A stretch of DNA of 64,000 nucleotides from ZC4RG29 sp964521255 (GTDB lineage: Bacteria; Bacteroidota; Bacteroidia; Cytophagales; Cyclobacteriaceae): contig CAZFRM010000015.1 of the NCBI GenBank assembly GCA_964521255.1, forward strand, positions 62,001 through 126,000. Reading direction: 5' to 3'. This document shows positions 1 through 8,512 of the stretch, in pieces. The position numbers were made by a program, and so were the translations under genes. Each line of letters starts with the position of its first letter. The first letter of the stretch is position 1. Below the pieces are notes generated by a model. That model saw only the letters and a program-made list of their open reading frames with translations, had not been told where the DNA came from and searched no databases.

Positions 1-25
1 TTTTTTAGAACCTGCTGGTTTTGAA

Positions 26-562
26 ATGGTGGATGCGTTTCGTGTCAATATTGTCGGTCTAAGTAATACAATTCATCACTTTGATTATGAATTAGGGGAT
101 GAATTCTTTAAACGCTATGGAACGGACCTTATTTCCAGGGGTTCTTTTGTAGTAAATGTGACCATCAATAAACATGAAACCTTCCTGGAAGTTGATTTCG
201 ATATTAAGGGCACAGCACGATTAATTTGTGACCGTAGTTTAGACGAATTTGACTACCCCATTGAAACACATAAAATGGTGGTTTTCAAATTTGGTGATGA
301 GGACAGGGAGATCACGGAGGAAATTATGCTTATCCATCGTGATACAGTGAGTCTTGAACTTGGACAATTTATTTATGAGTTCATTAGTCTGACGGTTCCC
401 ATGAAAAAACTTCATCCAAGATTTACTGACGATGAAGAAGATGAGGATGAAGAAAGTGAAACTGGTAAAATTGTTTATTCATCCTCATCAAACGAAGAGA
501 ACGATAGAGAAGATGACGACGATATAGACCCACGATGGGAAAAATTAAAAAAACTAAAATAA
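26..562 (+). CDS. DUF177 (YceD-like) protein
   Basis: A 178-residue protein of the YceD/DUF177 family, which is usually encoded just upstream of ribosomal protein L32, as here. The N-terminal part (residues 1-125) is the mixed alpha/beta DUF177 domain with the family Cys-Asp-Arg segment around residues 67-70 (ICDRSL). The C-terminal 40 residues are a run of Asp, Glu and Ser and are probably disordered. YceD proteins in other bacteria and in plastids are linked to 23S rRNA and ribosome assembly. The frame stays open to the window edge upstream, so a start before base 26 cannot be excluded, but this ATG fits the family length. It lies 12 bases before rpmF and probably shares its transcript. Confidence 0.85.
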   Translation: MVDAFRVNIVGLSNTIHHFDYELGDEFFKRYGTDLISRGSFVVNVTINKHETFLEVDFDIKGTARLICDRSLDEFDYPIETHKMVVFKFGDEDREITEEIMLIHRDTVSLELGQFIYEFISLTVPMKKLHPRFTDDEEDEDEESETGKIVYSSSSNEENDREDDDDIDPRWEKLKKLK

Positions 563-574
563 ACATTTAAGAAT

Positions 575-766
575 ATGCCAAATCCGAAACGAAAAACCTC
601 GAAGACCAGAAGGGATAAAAGGAGGACACACTACAAAGCATTTGCAAAGCAATTGGCTGTTTGCCCTACAACCGGTGAAAACCATTTGCCTCACCGTGCT
701 TTCTGGCACGAAGGTAAACTCTATTACAAGGGCAAAGTAGTGATGGAGAAAGAAGTGCTCGCATAA
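575..766 (+). CDS. rpmF: 50S ribosomal protein L32
   Basis: A 63-residue basic protein of the large ribosomal subunit. It begins with the L32 signature MPNPKRKTSKTR and carries the basic, Tyr/His-containing centre of the family (RRDKRRTHYKA). The segment CPTTGENHLPHRA near residues 30-42 keeps one Cys and the His residues of the zinc-ribbon region, but the complete four-Cys set is absent, as in many Bacteroidota copies (the zinc-free form). The order DUF177-rpmF-fabH is the classical conserved arrangement. A strong hairpin with a T run follows about 100 bases downstream. Confidence 0.95.
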   Translation: MPNPKRKTSKTRRDKRRTHYKAFAKQLAVCPTTGENHLPHRAFWHEGKLYYKGKVVMEKEVLA

Positions 767-870
767 CTAATTCATGGCAATAACCTTTTTTTCAAATTGC
801 TGCGTGATTAATTCGGATAAGGCTATCAGCATTAACCCTTATTCAACAATATAATTATAGCATGACCTTA

Positions 871-904
871 ATGCCTGATTTTAACAATCGGGCATTTTTT
901 ATTT
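871..904 (+). terminator. Intrinsic terminator after rpmF
   Basis: A 9-bp stem, ATGCCTGAT paired with ATCGGGCAT (one G-T pair), with a 7-base loop and followed by TTTTTT. It lies between rpmF and fabH and should separate the DUF177-rpmF transcript from fabH, at least partly. Confidence 0.75.
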
Positions 905-962
905 TCAGCAGGTGACTTTCTAATTGAAGCATCTGAACAATTAAAGCATAAAAGAAATTTAA

Positions 963-1961
963 ATGAGTAAAATTCATGCGGCCATTACCAGTGTTGGAGG
1001 ATATGTTCCTGATTACATTCTTACCAACAAGGAATTGGAGACCATGGTAGATACCAGTGACGAATGGATAGTCACACGAACCGGTATCAAAGAAAGAAGA
1101 ATTTTGAAGGGCGATGGGCTTGGTACTTCTTACATGGGCATAAAAGCCGTTCAGGACATTCTTAATAAAAGGAAGATTGATCCCAAAGAGATTGACCTCA
1201 TCATCTGCGCAACCGTAACACCTGATATGCTATTCCCTGCAACAGCCAATTTAATTGCAGATGGAGTTGGTGCCACCAATGCTTTCGGATATGATGTAAG
1301 TGCCGCGTGCTCTGGATTTCTTTATGCCTTAACTACAGGGGCTGCCTTTGTTATGTCAGGTCAATACAAAAAAGTAATTGTTGTTGGCGGCGATAAAATG
1401 TCATCCATTGTCAATTATCAAGACCGTACCACTTGCATAATTTTTGGTGATGGCTGTGGCGCAGTTTTGCTTGAACCAACAACCGAGAATATCGGAATAA
1501 TGGATTCGCTCCATCGAAGCGATGGCTCCGGAGCTTCATACCTGAGGATGGAAGCTGGAGGGAGCCGCATGCCTGCATCGCATGAAACTGTTGATGCAAA
1601 GCTTCATTATATACATCAGGATGGCGCCATTGTATTTAAGTTTGCTGTTACAAACATGGCTGACATATCTGCCCAGATTATGGAACGAAATAATCTTCGC
1701 GGTGAAGATATTGCGTGGCTTGTTCCTCATCAGGCAAACAAGCGAATCATTGACGCAACGGCTAGCAGAGTAGGACTGACGGATGATAAGGTAATGATGA
1801 ATATCGCCAATTATGGCAACACAACAGCAGGAACAATTCCATTACTACTTTGGGATTATGAGAAAAAGCTCAGGAAAGGTGACAAACTAATCATGGCCGC
1901 ATTTGGCGGAGGGTTCACCTGGGGATCGATCTACCTGGTTTGGGCTTACGATTCAAAATGA
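963..1961 (+). CDS. fabH: 3-oxoacyl-ACP synthase III (KAS III)
   Basis: Condenses acetyl-CoA (or a branched acyl-CoA) with malonyl-ACP to start fatty-acid synthesis in the cytoplasm. At 332 residues it has the usual family length. The thiolase-fold active site is complete: Cys116 in SAACSGF, His256 in VPHQAN and Asn286 in YGNTTAG. The end, GGGFTWGS, matches the family C terminus (GAGFTWGA). The ATG at 963 has an AT-rich upstream region. Its place ahead of efp, accB and accC groups chain initiation with malonyl-CoA supply. Confidence 0.96.
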   Translation: MSKIHAAITSVGGYVPDYILTNKELETMVDTSDEWIVTRTGIKERRILKGDGLGTSYMGIKAVQDILNKRKIDPKEIDLIICATVTPDMLFPATANLIADGVGATNAFGYDVSAACSGFLYALTTGAAFVMSGQYKKVIVVGGDKMSSIVNYQDRTTCIIFGDGCGAVLLEPTTENIGIMDSLHRSDGSGASYLRMEAGGSRMPASHETVDAKLHYIHQDGAIVFKFAVTNMADISAQIMERNNLRGEDIAWLVPHQANKRIIDATASRVGLTDDKVMMNIANYGNTTAGTIPLLLWDYEKKLRKGDKLIMAAFGGGFTWGSIYLVWAYDSK

Positions 1962-2015
1962 TTCTATTAATTGCATTTGAATAATTGATTTGTAACTTGA
2001 TGATGTTTTAGTACT

Positions 2016-2579
2016 ATGGCTACAGTTAGTGATTTAAGCAGGGGCAATTACGTTCGATACAACGGAGAGGTGATGCAGGTTGAAGAACTCCAACACAGAA
2101 CCCCTGGAAACCTGAGGGCTTTCTACCAGGTGAAATTAAGAAACATAAGAAACGGTAAACTTGCGGAAAATCGTTTTCGCCCGGGAGAAGAAATTGAATT
2201 GTTGCGGATAGAAACGAAAGAATATCAATACCTCTATCCCGATGGTGATAGTCTTGTTTGCATGGACAACCAAACCTACGATCAAATTTATCTCGACAAA
2301 GCATTGTTGGGTGAATCGGTAAATTTTATAAAAGAAGGCGTAACGATAATTATTGCTTTTGAAAACGGCACCTCTCCTATCACGGCTGAGGCACCGTCGC
2401 ATGTAGTCATGGAGATTTCGTATACCGAGCCAGGACTGCAAGGCGATACTGCAACGCGCACTTTAAAACCTGCCAAATTGGAAAACGGCACCGAAATTCG
2501 GGTACCTTTATTCATCAACACAGGTGACAATATTAAAGTAGACACACGTACCGGAGAGTATGTTGAACGTGTAAAATAA
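2016..2579 (+). CDS. efp: Elongation factor P
   Basis: Rescues ribosomes stalled at polyproline stretches by binding near the E site. The 187-residue length and the three-domain layout (KOW-like domain about 1-62, two OB domains about 65-187) are standard, and the C terminus, GDNIKVDTRTGEYVERV, is the family signature. The loop that reaches the peptidyl-transferase centre reads TPGNLRAFYQ at residues 29-38. The position equivalent to E. coli Lys34 is Asn32, with Arg34 two residues later. Neither the lysylated (EpmA) nor the rhamnosylated (EarP) consensus is kept. It sits 12 bases before accB and probably forms an operon with it. Confidence 0.95.
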   Translation: MATVSDLSRGNYVRYNGEVMQVEELQHRTPGNLRAFYQVKLRNIRNGKLAENRFRPGEEIELLRIETKEYQYLYPDGDSLVCMDNQTYDQIYLDKALLGESVNFIKEGVTIIIAFENGTSPITAEAPSHVVMEISYTEPGLQGDTATRTLKPAKLENGTEIRVPLFINTGDNIKVDTRTGEYVERVK

Positions 2580-2591
2580 TCCCCTTGACTT

Positions 2592-3173
2592 ATGTCAAAA
2601 TCAAAAGGTGCTAAAACAATAACCAAAAAAACAACATCGTCTGCGTCATCAAAAAATAACGCAAACGCATCAAAAACGGGTGCTATGAAAACATCAGAAA
2701 TCAGAGACCTCATCGACTTTATTTCCAAAACCGGATTGAACGAGGTCGATATTGAAACAAGTGAATTGAAACTCCATGTTAAACGGGAACCTGACCAAAA
2801 AATAATGAAGTCGTCAACACCTATGGTGACTTCCCTGGTTCCACAAGTAGCCTCCAGCCAGACTGTTACTTCACAAGTTCCTTCTGCAACTTCCACTGAT
2901 AATAAGAAAGAAGCTGCGGCATCCGAAAAGCGTACGATTGAGATTAAGTCACCTATGATCGGAACATTTTATCGTTCCCCTAACCCTGACTCACCACCCT
3001 TTGTATCCGTAGGTGATAAGATAAGCAAAGGCCAAACCGTATGCATCATTGAAGCAATGAAACTCTTCAACGAAATTGAGGCTGAAGTCTCCGGTACTAT
3101 TGTAAGAGCTCCGTTGGAAAACGCCACACCGGTTGAGTATGACCAGGTGTTGTTTGAAGTAGAGCCCGATTAA
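2592..3173 (+). CDS. accB: Biotin carboxyl carrier protein of acetyl-CoA carboxylase
   Basis: Carries the biotin that shuttles CO2 from biotin carboxylase to the carboxyltransferase. The C-terminal biotinyl domain (about 116-193) has the motif EAMKLFNEI, with the biotinylated Lys at residue 157, preceded by the thumb-bearing stretch TFYRSPNPDSPPFV. A linker rich in Ser, Thr and Val joins it to an N-terminal helix (about 34-65). The first 30 residues are an unusual Lys/Ser/Thr/Asn tail. An in-frame Met at residue 32 would give the more usual length, so the true start could be internal. accC follows after 73 bases. Confidence 0.94.
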   Translation: MSKSKGAKTITKKTTSSASSKNNANASKTGAMKTSEIRDLIDFISKTGLNEVDIETSELKLHVKREPDQKIMKSSTPMVTSLVPQVASSQTVTSQVPSATSTDNKKEAAASEKRTIEIKSPMIGTFYRSPNPDSPPFVSVGDKISKGQTVCIIEAMKLFNEIEAEVSGTIVRAPLENATPVEYDQVLFEVEPD

Positions 3174-3246
3174 TACCAGTCGGGTCGTACCGGCTTGCTG
3201 ATCTTACTATCACATTCTCAAACTTTGATCTAACTTTTCTCACACT

Positions 3247-4596
3247 GTGTTCAAAAAGATATTAATAGCGAATCGAGGAGAAATTGCATTACGGGTAATC
3301 CGAACCTGCCGTGAAATGGGAATTAAGACTGTGGCCGTTTATTCCACAGCCGATCGTGAAAGTTTACACGTTCGCTTTGCGGATGAAGCCGTATGTATCG
3401 GCGGCCCTCCAAGCAAAGATTCTTATTTAAATATTCCAAGAATTATATCTGCCGCAGAGATAACCAACGCAGATGCTATTCATCCTGGCTACGGTTTTCT
3501 ATCCGAACGATCTGAGTTCTCAGCAGTATGTCACGAGTATGGAATCAAATTCATTGGCCCATCACCGGCTATGATTGAAGCCATGGGTGACAAGTCTACC
3601 GCAAAAGATACCATGAAAAAAGCAGGCGTACCAACCATTCCGGGTTCTGACGGTCTGCTCTCTTCTATTGAAGAAGGAAGGAAACTCGCCAAGAAGATAG
3701 GCTATCCGGTAATTATAAAGGCAACAGCAGGGGGCGGCGGAAAAGGAATGCGCATCATTAACGATGAATCCGAATTTAAAAAAGCATGGGACGATGCCAA
3801 GCGTGAAGCAGGAGCTTCCTTCGGAAACGATGGATTATACTTAGAAAAATTTATTGAAGAGCCCCGCCATATTGAAATTCAGGTGATTGGCGATCAGTAT
3901 GGAAAAGTATGCCACCTTTCAGAAAGAGATTGTACCATACAACGGAGGCACCAGAAGCTGTTGGAAGAAACTCCTTCACCAATCGTAAGCCAGGAGCTTC
4001 GTGAAGAAATGGGTGAAGCGGCTATTAAAGGTGCCAAGGCAATCAACTATGAAGGCGCAGGTACAATTGAATTCCTGGTTGATAAGCACGGCAAGTTCTA
4101 CTTTATGGAAATGAATACACGTATTCAGGTGGAACATCCCATTACAGAAGAAGTTACCGATTACGATCTTATTAAAGAGCAAATAAAAGTTGCCGCAGGA
4201 GTACCTATTTCAGGAAAGAATTATTTCCCGAATCTTTACGCAATGGAATGCCGTATCAATGCTGAAGATCCTGCCAATGGATTCAGGCCATCTCCGGGTA
4301 AGATCACAAATCTTCATATGCCAGGTGGTCATGGTGTTCGAATTGACAGCCATGTATATGCCGGCTATACCATTCCTCCCAACTATGATTCGATGATTGC
4401 AAAATTAATTGTGAGCGGTCAGTCACGTGAAGAAGTAATTACAAGAATGAAACGCGCACTACAGGAATTTGTCATCGAAGGAATCAAAACAACAATTCCT
4501 TTCCATATCAAGCTGATGGACAATGAGAAGTTCCGCTCAGGTAAGTTTAATACGAAGTTTTTGGAGACTTCTTTTGACTTCTCACAGATTAGTTAA
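3247..4596 (+). CDS. accC: Acetyl-CoA carboxylase, biotin carboxylase subunit
   Basis: ATP-dependent carboxylation of biotin on the carrier protein, the first half of malonyl-CoA synthesis. The 449 residues match the family. Visible landmarks are the N-terminal KILIANRGEIALRVIRT, the ATP-grasp glycine loop GGGGKGMR near residue 165, the conserved SERDCTIQRRHQK and the catalytic MNTRIQVEHPITEEVT segment. Translation starts at GTG: it is the only start that gives the canonical N terminus, FKKILIANRGE. A 22-bp palindromic repeat begins 2 bases after the stop codon. Confidence 0.96.
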   Translation: MFKKILIANRGEIALRVIRTCREMGIKTVAVYSTADRESLHVRFADEAVCIGGPPSKDSYLNIPRIISAAEITNADAIHPGYGFLSERSEFSAVCHEYGIKFIGPSPAMIEAMGDKSTAKDTMKKAGVPTIPGSDGLLSSIEEGRKLAKKIGYPVIIKATAGGGGKGMRIINDESEFKKAWDDAKREAGASFGNDGLYLEKFIEEPRHIEIQVIGDQYGKVCHLSERDCTIQRRHQKLLEETPSPIVSQELREEMGEAAIKGAKAINYEGAGTIEFLVDKHGKFYFMEMNTRIQVEHPITEEVTDYDLIKEQIKVAAGVPISGKNYFPNLYAMECRINAEDPANGFRPSPGKITNLHMPGGHGVRIDSHVYAGYTIPPNYDSMIAKLIVSGQSREEVITRMKRALQEFVIEGIKTTIPFHIKLMDNEKFRSGKFNTKFLETSFDFSQIS

Positions 4597-4597
4597 T

Positions 4598-4619
4598 CCT
4601 GCCTTTGCCGGCAGGCAGG
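4598..4619. repeat. 22-bp GC-rich palindromic repeat (copy 1)
   Basis: Arms CCTGCC and GGCAGG around a TTTGCC centre. An identical 22-bp copy is at 55523-55544, and degenerate relatives lie near 12119-12137 and 44339-44372. Short REP-like palindromes of this kind are dispersed in Cytophagales chromosomes. It could act as a transcription end after accC. Confidence 0.6.
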
Positions 4620-4620
4620 C

Positions 4621-4643
4621 GTTAAAGGTTAAACGTTAATCGT
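4621..4643. repeat. Inverted word repeat flanking the 4748-5200 gene
   Basis: The string GTTAAAGGTTAAACGTTAAT recurs in inverted, slightly altered form at 5241-5267, on the far side of the unknown gene 4748-5200. The pair could form a long stem bracketing the gene. It belongs to the AT-rich word repeats seen in several intergenic gaps of this window. Confidence 0.5.
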
Positions 4644-4747
4644 GAATACACTTTAGACTAATGTTTTATGTATGGACCGTTTAAATTTACCTTATAAAAT
4701 CAATTCATAAAATTTAAATGACACCCAATGTTGTTGAACGTTCGTGC

Positions 4748-5200
4748 TTAACTTATTCTTCTTTTCTTTTTATCCTTGTCCATACTCTCAAGAATTTTGT
4801 TGGCCCAATTTAGGTAGTCTGCTGTCGATTTATCCAAGTCGCTTTTATTAAACCTTGTCTTAATTTTATCCCAAGAATTTTCTAGTGCTCCAAAGTCTTT
4901 ATTCAAGTATTTTTTTATTTCCTCCAAGGTTTTTAGTAATCCGAAGCGACTTTTTCCTTCATACTTTTTGGTCCACCAAACTTCAAATTTATCAGTGGTT
5001 TGAAGTCGTTTGTTTCGTTCACTTATGAGTCCGATGCTCTTTAACTTTTTTGTCCCAGTTATAAACTCTGAATAAGTCATTATAGCATGATTGATGTAGT
5101 CCGCATATTTTATAATGTCAGTCACAGTTGCCCCTTTGTCTTTGTCCTGTGAAAGTTTGATTGCCTCAAGTAATAGAGCGTCTGAATAGTGAAAAACCAT
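4748..5200 (-). CDS. Hypothetical protein (150 aa)
   Basis: I do not recognise this family. The protein is hydrophilic, Lys-rich and predicted helical, without signal peptide or membrane segment. The first 90 residues (about MVFHYSDALLLEAIKL to GLISERNKRLQTTDKFE) have the helix-helix-strand pattern of a winged-helix fold of the kind that distinguishes alternative states (KLKSIGLISER followed by a short wing). This is a weak structural guess. ATG at 5200 is preferred over an in-frame TTG 9 bases upstream. The gene is bracketed by an inverted word repeat and lies between two unrelated genes, which hints at a mobile cassette. Confidence 0.6.
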   Translation of the reverse strand: MVFHYSDALLLEAIKLSQDKDKGATVTDIIKYADYINHAIMTYSEFITGTKKLKSIGLISERNKRLQTTDKFEVWWTKKYEGKSRFGLLKTLEEIKKYLNKDFGALENSWDKIKTRFNKSDLDKSTADYLNWANKILESMDKDKKKRRIS

Positions 5201-5259
5201 TAGTCCCAATTTTTATTTAAGCATTACGCCAACAATTCCCTCCGATTAACTTTTAACGA

Positions 5260-5838
5260 TTAACCTTTAACCTCTTTCACTTCTTCAACTACACGAACTA
5301 ACTCATCATACCATTTTTCCCCATATTTTCTGATCAGGGGATCTTTCAAAAATTTATAAAGAGGTACTTGCAGTTGTTTCCCCAGTGTACAGGCTGGTGA
5401 ACAGATGTGCCACTTGTGATAATTCACGGCCTCAAAATCTTTTTTCTTCGTAATCCTTATGGGATACAAATGACAGGAGATAGGTTTCTTGAATTTTATT
5501 TTTCCGTCCTTATGCGCTTCTTCAATACCACACTTCAGAATTCCTTTTTCGTCGTAATGAGCGTAAGCACATTCGCGTCCGTCAATCACCGGGGTTGAAT
5601 AATCTCCGTCAGGATCAACTACATGTGTTCCCTGTTCTTCAATAGCGCTTATACCTTCTTTGGTGAGGTATGATTTTATTTTCGGATATATCTTTTTCAG
5701 AATCTCCAATTCATCCTCTTCAAGAGGCGCACCATAATCACCTTCCACGCAGCAAGCGCCCTTACATTTTTCCAGGTTACAGACAAATTCCTTTTCACGA
5801 ATATCATCTGAAACTAAAACCTCACCTACTTTGAACAT
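5260..5838 (-). CDS. DUF3109 family Cys-rich protein
   Basis: A 192-residue cytoplasmic protein of the DUF3109 family, common in Bacteroidota. Conserved Cys residues are visible in CNLEKCKGACC (near residues 20-30), GRECAY, LKCGIEE, ISCHLYP and ICSPACTLG. The pattern resembles the YkgJ Cys cluster and suggests a zinc or iron-sulfur site. The biochemical role is not established. The ATG at 5838 fits the family N terminus (MFKVGEVLVSDDI). Divergent from the helicase gene across an AAGCTT-word inverted repeat. Confidence 0.85.
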   Translation of the reverse strand: MFKVGEVLVSDDIREKEFVCNLEKCKGACCVEGDYGAPLEEDELEILKKIYPKIKSYLTKEGISAIEEQGTHVVDPDGDYSTPVIDGRECAYAHYDEKGILKCGIEEAHKDGKIKFKKPISCHLYPIRITKKKDFEAVNYHKWHICSPACTLGKQLQVPLYKFLKDPLIRKYGEKWYDELVRVVEEVKEVKG

Positions 5839-5860
5839 CTGATTTTTTTTTTAAAGATAG

Positions 5861-6030
5861 TAAAAGCTTAAGCTTAAAGCAGAAAGTTGAAAAGCTTTAT
5901 ATGTGTCAGTAATCAAGTTCATTGCACTGTTGACTAAAACCACCTCTTTAACTCGAAATTTTTATTTCAAAATTTCCTTTTAGCTTTCCGCTTAAGCTTT
6001 GAGCTTTCTGCTTTAAGCTTTTAGCTTTAA
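5861..6030. repeat. Inverted AAGCTTAA word repeat between divergent genes
   Basis: The words AAGCTTAAGCTTAAAGC (about 5867-5890) recur inverted as GCTTAAGCTTTGAGCTTTC and GCTTTAAGCTTTTAGCTTT (about 5990-6030), leaving about 90 bases of unique DNA between the arms. The unique middle should hold the promoters of both divergent genes. No function beyond possible cruciform formation can be read. Confidence 0.55.
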
Positions 6031-6043
6031 TTTGCAGCTGATT

Positions 6044-8293
6044 ATGACGGATTATCTATCGACTTTAAATGAACCCCAGCGCGAGGGAGTAATTAACACG
6101 GAAGGTGCCTGTATGCTGATCGCTGGAGCAGGATCTGGAAAAACGCGTGTACTCACTTACAGGATCGCCTACCTGATGCAAAATAAAAATGTTGATGCTT
6201 TCAACATAATGGCGCTCACCTTCACCAACAAAGCCGCGAAAGAAATGCGCGACCGGATTGAGAATGTTGTAGGCCATGATGCGCGCAACCTTTACATGGG
6301 AACTTTTCACTCAGTTTTCGCCCGCATTCTCAGAGCGGAGGCACGCCACATCGGGTACCCATCGAACTTTACCATTTATGATACCGACGATTCTAAAACA
6401 TTGTTGAAAAACATTGTGAAAGAAATGGGACTTGATGATACCCTCTACAAAGCAAACACAGTTTATAATCGAATCTCCGCTGCTAAAAACCGTTTAATCG
6501 GGTGGCAGGAGTATCTTAATAATGTTGAGTTAATGGGTGATGATGCCGCCAACATGCGCCCGGAAATCGGAAAGATTTTTAAAACCTACTCACAGCGTTG
6601 CTTCAAAGCAGGCGCTATGGATTTTGATGATCTTTTATTTAACACGGATAAACTTTTTAAAGAGCATCTCGAAGTCCTCAACAAATACCAACATCGCATT
6701 CATTACATACTTGTTGATGAGTTTCAGGATACAAACCTCTGTCAGTACTTCATCATTCGTAAACTTGCAGCGGTAAAACAAAACATTTGTGTTGTAGGCG
6801 ATGATGCACAAAGTATTTACGCTTTTCGCGGAGCAGACATTACCAACATTCTGAATTTCGAACGGGATTATCCGGACCTGCGCATTATCAAACTTGAACA
6901 GAATTATCGTTCAACACAGAACATTGTGAATGCTGCCAACTCCGTAATAAAAAAGAATCGAGCACAGCTTCCTAAAAATGTATGGACAGAGAATGAAGAA
7001 GGTTCGCTCATAGAATTGATTAAAGCTGTATCGGACAATGAAGAAGGCCGGTTAGTTGCCTCCTCCATTTTTGAAGAGAAGATGCAGTACCAGTTAAAGT
7101 TCAGTGACTTTGTTATACTCTATCGCACCAACAGTCAATCACGCGCCATTGAAGAAGCTTTGCGCAGAATGAACATCAAGTACAAAGTAGTTGGTGGATT
7201 ATCATTCTATCAGCGCAGGGAAATTAAAGACTTGCTGGCATACCTGCGCTTTACCATCAATCAGCAAGATGAAGCTTCATTCAGAAGGATCATCAACTTG
7301 CCGAAGAGAGGTATTGGCGATTCTACCGTTGATAAAATTATTGTAGCCGCAAATGATCATGATATAACCATCTGGGATGTTCTTCAAAACTCAGGAAAAT
7401 TTTTAGGTGGGCGTGTGGCTGGTCCTATTGAAGATTTCGTAGCCATGATCAATAGGTTCAGTCTTGAAATTCAACGTAAAGATGCTTATGACGCCGCTTT
7501 CGAAATTGCAAAAGGCTCTGGTCTGCTGCGTGAATTGTACGAAGACAAAACCGTGGAAGGATTAAGTCGTTACGAAAACGTTCAGGAACTTCTCAACGCC
7601 ATCAAAGAATATGTAGACGATTCGGAGAAACAAGATAAAAGTTTAGGAGCTTTTCTCCAGGAAGTATCACTGATCACAGGGCAGGATGAAGACAAAGACA
7701 AAGATCCAGAGAAAGTTACTTTGATGACCATTCACATGGCAAAGGGTCTTGAGTTCAAATACGTTTACATCGTAGGTTTGGAAGAGGATCTTTTTCCTTC
7801 ACAAATGATGTTAAGTAGTCGGGCTGAACTGGAAGAAGAAAGAAGATTGTTTTACGTTGCCATCACACGTGCTCAAAAAAGATTGTTCCTCTCCTACGCG
7901 CTGACACGCTATCGTTATGGGCGATTGAAAAATTGTGAACCCAGCCGCTTCCTGGATGATGTTGATCAACGCTTTATTAAGGTGAGCACAAAGTTCAATA
8001 CTTATGAGTCAGCACCCTCATCAAACTACGCAAAGTCATTGGTCAATGGTATTAAGAAAACAGTAAGTTCTGCGCCTGTTCCAACGAAAACTACCTACCG
8101 CCCCTCACTTGATTTTACTCCAAGTGACACATCTCAACTGGTGGAGGGGATGAAAGTGGAGCATCCGAAATTTGGCTATGGCGTTGTTGTTCAGATGGAT
8201 ACAAACGGCGCTGATCGCAAGGCAAAGATAAATTTCACAGAAATTGGCGAAAAGACCCTGTTACTGAGCTTTGCCAAGCTTAGAATTGTTTAG
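6044..8293 (+). CDS. ATP-dependent DNA helicase, UvrD/PcrA family
   Basis: SF1A 3'-5' helicase for nucleotide-excision and mismatch repair or clearing RecA filaments. All motifs are present in order: Q motif LNEPQREGV, Walker A AGAGSGKT, motif Ia TFTNKAAKEM, Walker B VDEFQDTN, motif III GDDAQSIYAFRGA, motif IV QNYRST, motif V TIHMAKGLEF and motif VI VAITRAQKRL. The C-terminal 60 residues (VEGMKVEHPKFGYGVVVQM) form the Tudor-like domain that binds RNA polymerase in PcrA and UvrD. ATG at 6044 gives the canonical MTDYLSTLNEPQ start; a TTG 12 bases upstream also exists. Confidence 0.95.
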   Translation: MTDYLSTLNEPQREGVINTEGACMLIAGAGSGKTRVLTYRIAYLMQNKNVDAFNIMALTFTNKAAKEMRDRIENVVGHDARNLYMGTFHSVFARILRAEARHIGYPSNFTIYDTDDSKTLLKNIVKEMGLDDTLYKANTVYNRISAAKNRLIGWQEYLNNVELMGDDAANMRPEIGKIFKTYSQRCFKAGAMDFDDLLFNTDKLFKEHLEVLNKYQHRIHYILVDEFQDTNLCQYFIIRKLAAVKQNICVVGDDAQSIYAFRGADITNILNFERDYPDLRIIKLEQNYRSTQNIVNAANSVIKKNRAQLPKNVWTENEEGSLIELIKAVSDNEEGRLVASSIFEEKMQYQLKFSDFVILYRTNSQSRAIEEALRRMNIKYKVVGGLSFYQRREIKDLLAYLRFTINQQDEASFRRIINLPKRGIGDSTVDKIIVAANDHDITIWDVLQNSGKFLGGRVAGPIEDFVAMINRFSLEIQRKDAYDAAFEIAKGSGLLRELYEDKTVEGLSRYENVQELLNAIKEYVDDSEKQDKSLGAFLQEVSLITGQDEDKDKDPEKVTLMTIHMAKGLEFKYVYIVGLEEDLFPSQMMLSSRAELEEERRLFYVAITRAQKRLFLSYALTRYRYGRLKNCEPSRFLDDVDQRFIKVSTKFNTYESAPSSNYAKSLVNGIKKTVSSAPVPTKTTYRPSLDFTPSDTSQLVEGMKVEHPKFGYGVVVQMDTNGADRKAKINFTEIGEKTLLLSFAKLRIV

Positions 8294-8296
8294 AGA

Positions 8297-8512
8297 ATGA
8301 TTATCTTTGAAACCGCTATGAGCGCTAAAAAAGAAAATATTAAGGAAGTAAAAGTAAGGTATAAACACAGGGGTTCAGCTAAAAAACAGTCTTCTGCTCA
8401 TAGAAAAGAAGAATTTTTGAAACTATTGGAAAACTTACAGGGAATTGGCAAACACGTGTGGAAGGAGGATGCTCAAAAGTATATCAACCGAATAAGGAGT
8501 AATGACAGGTGA
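8297..8512 (+). CDS. Putative antitoxin of the PIN pair
   Basis: A 71-residue basic protein (many Lys, Arg and His) that begins 3 bases after the helicase stop and overlaps the following PIN-domain gene by 11 bases. I see no ribbon-helix-helix or AbrB signature. The assignment rests on size, order and translational overlap typical of VapB-type antitoxins. An in-frame ATG at 8318 (MSAKKENIK) may be the real start. It may bind its toxin through the C-terminal helix LLENLQGIGKHVWKEDAQKY. Confidence 0.65.
   Translation: MIIFETAMSAKKENIKEVKVRYKHRGSAKKQSSAHRKEEFLKLLENLQGIGKHVWKEDAQKYINRIRSNDR

Noticed and set aside
1971..1999. A Bacteroidota-type promoter (TTG, 19 bases, TAnnTTTG) before efp
   Set aside because: The minus-7 part reads TAACTTGA and is only a partial match; AT-rich DNA gives many such hits.
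2288..2896. A 202-codon open frame on the minus strand across efp and accB
   Set aside because: It is antisense to two confidently identified genes, has low-complexity composition (Val/Phe/Ser-rich) and no recognisable domain.
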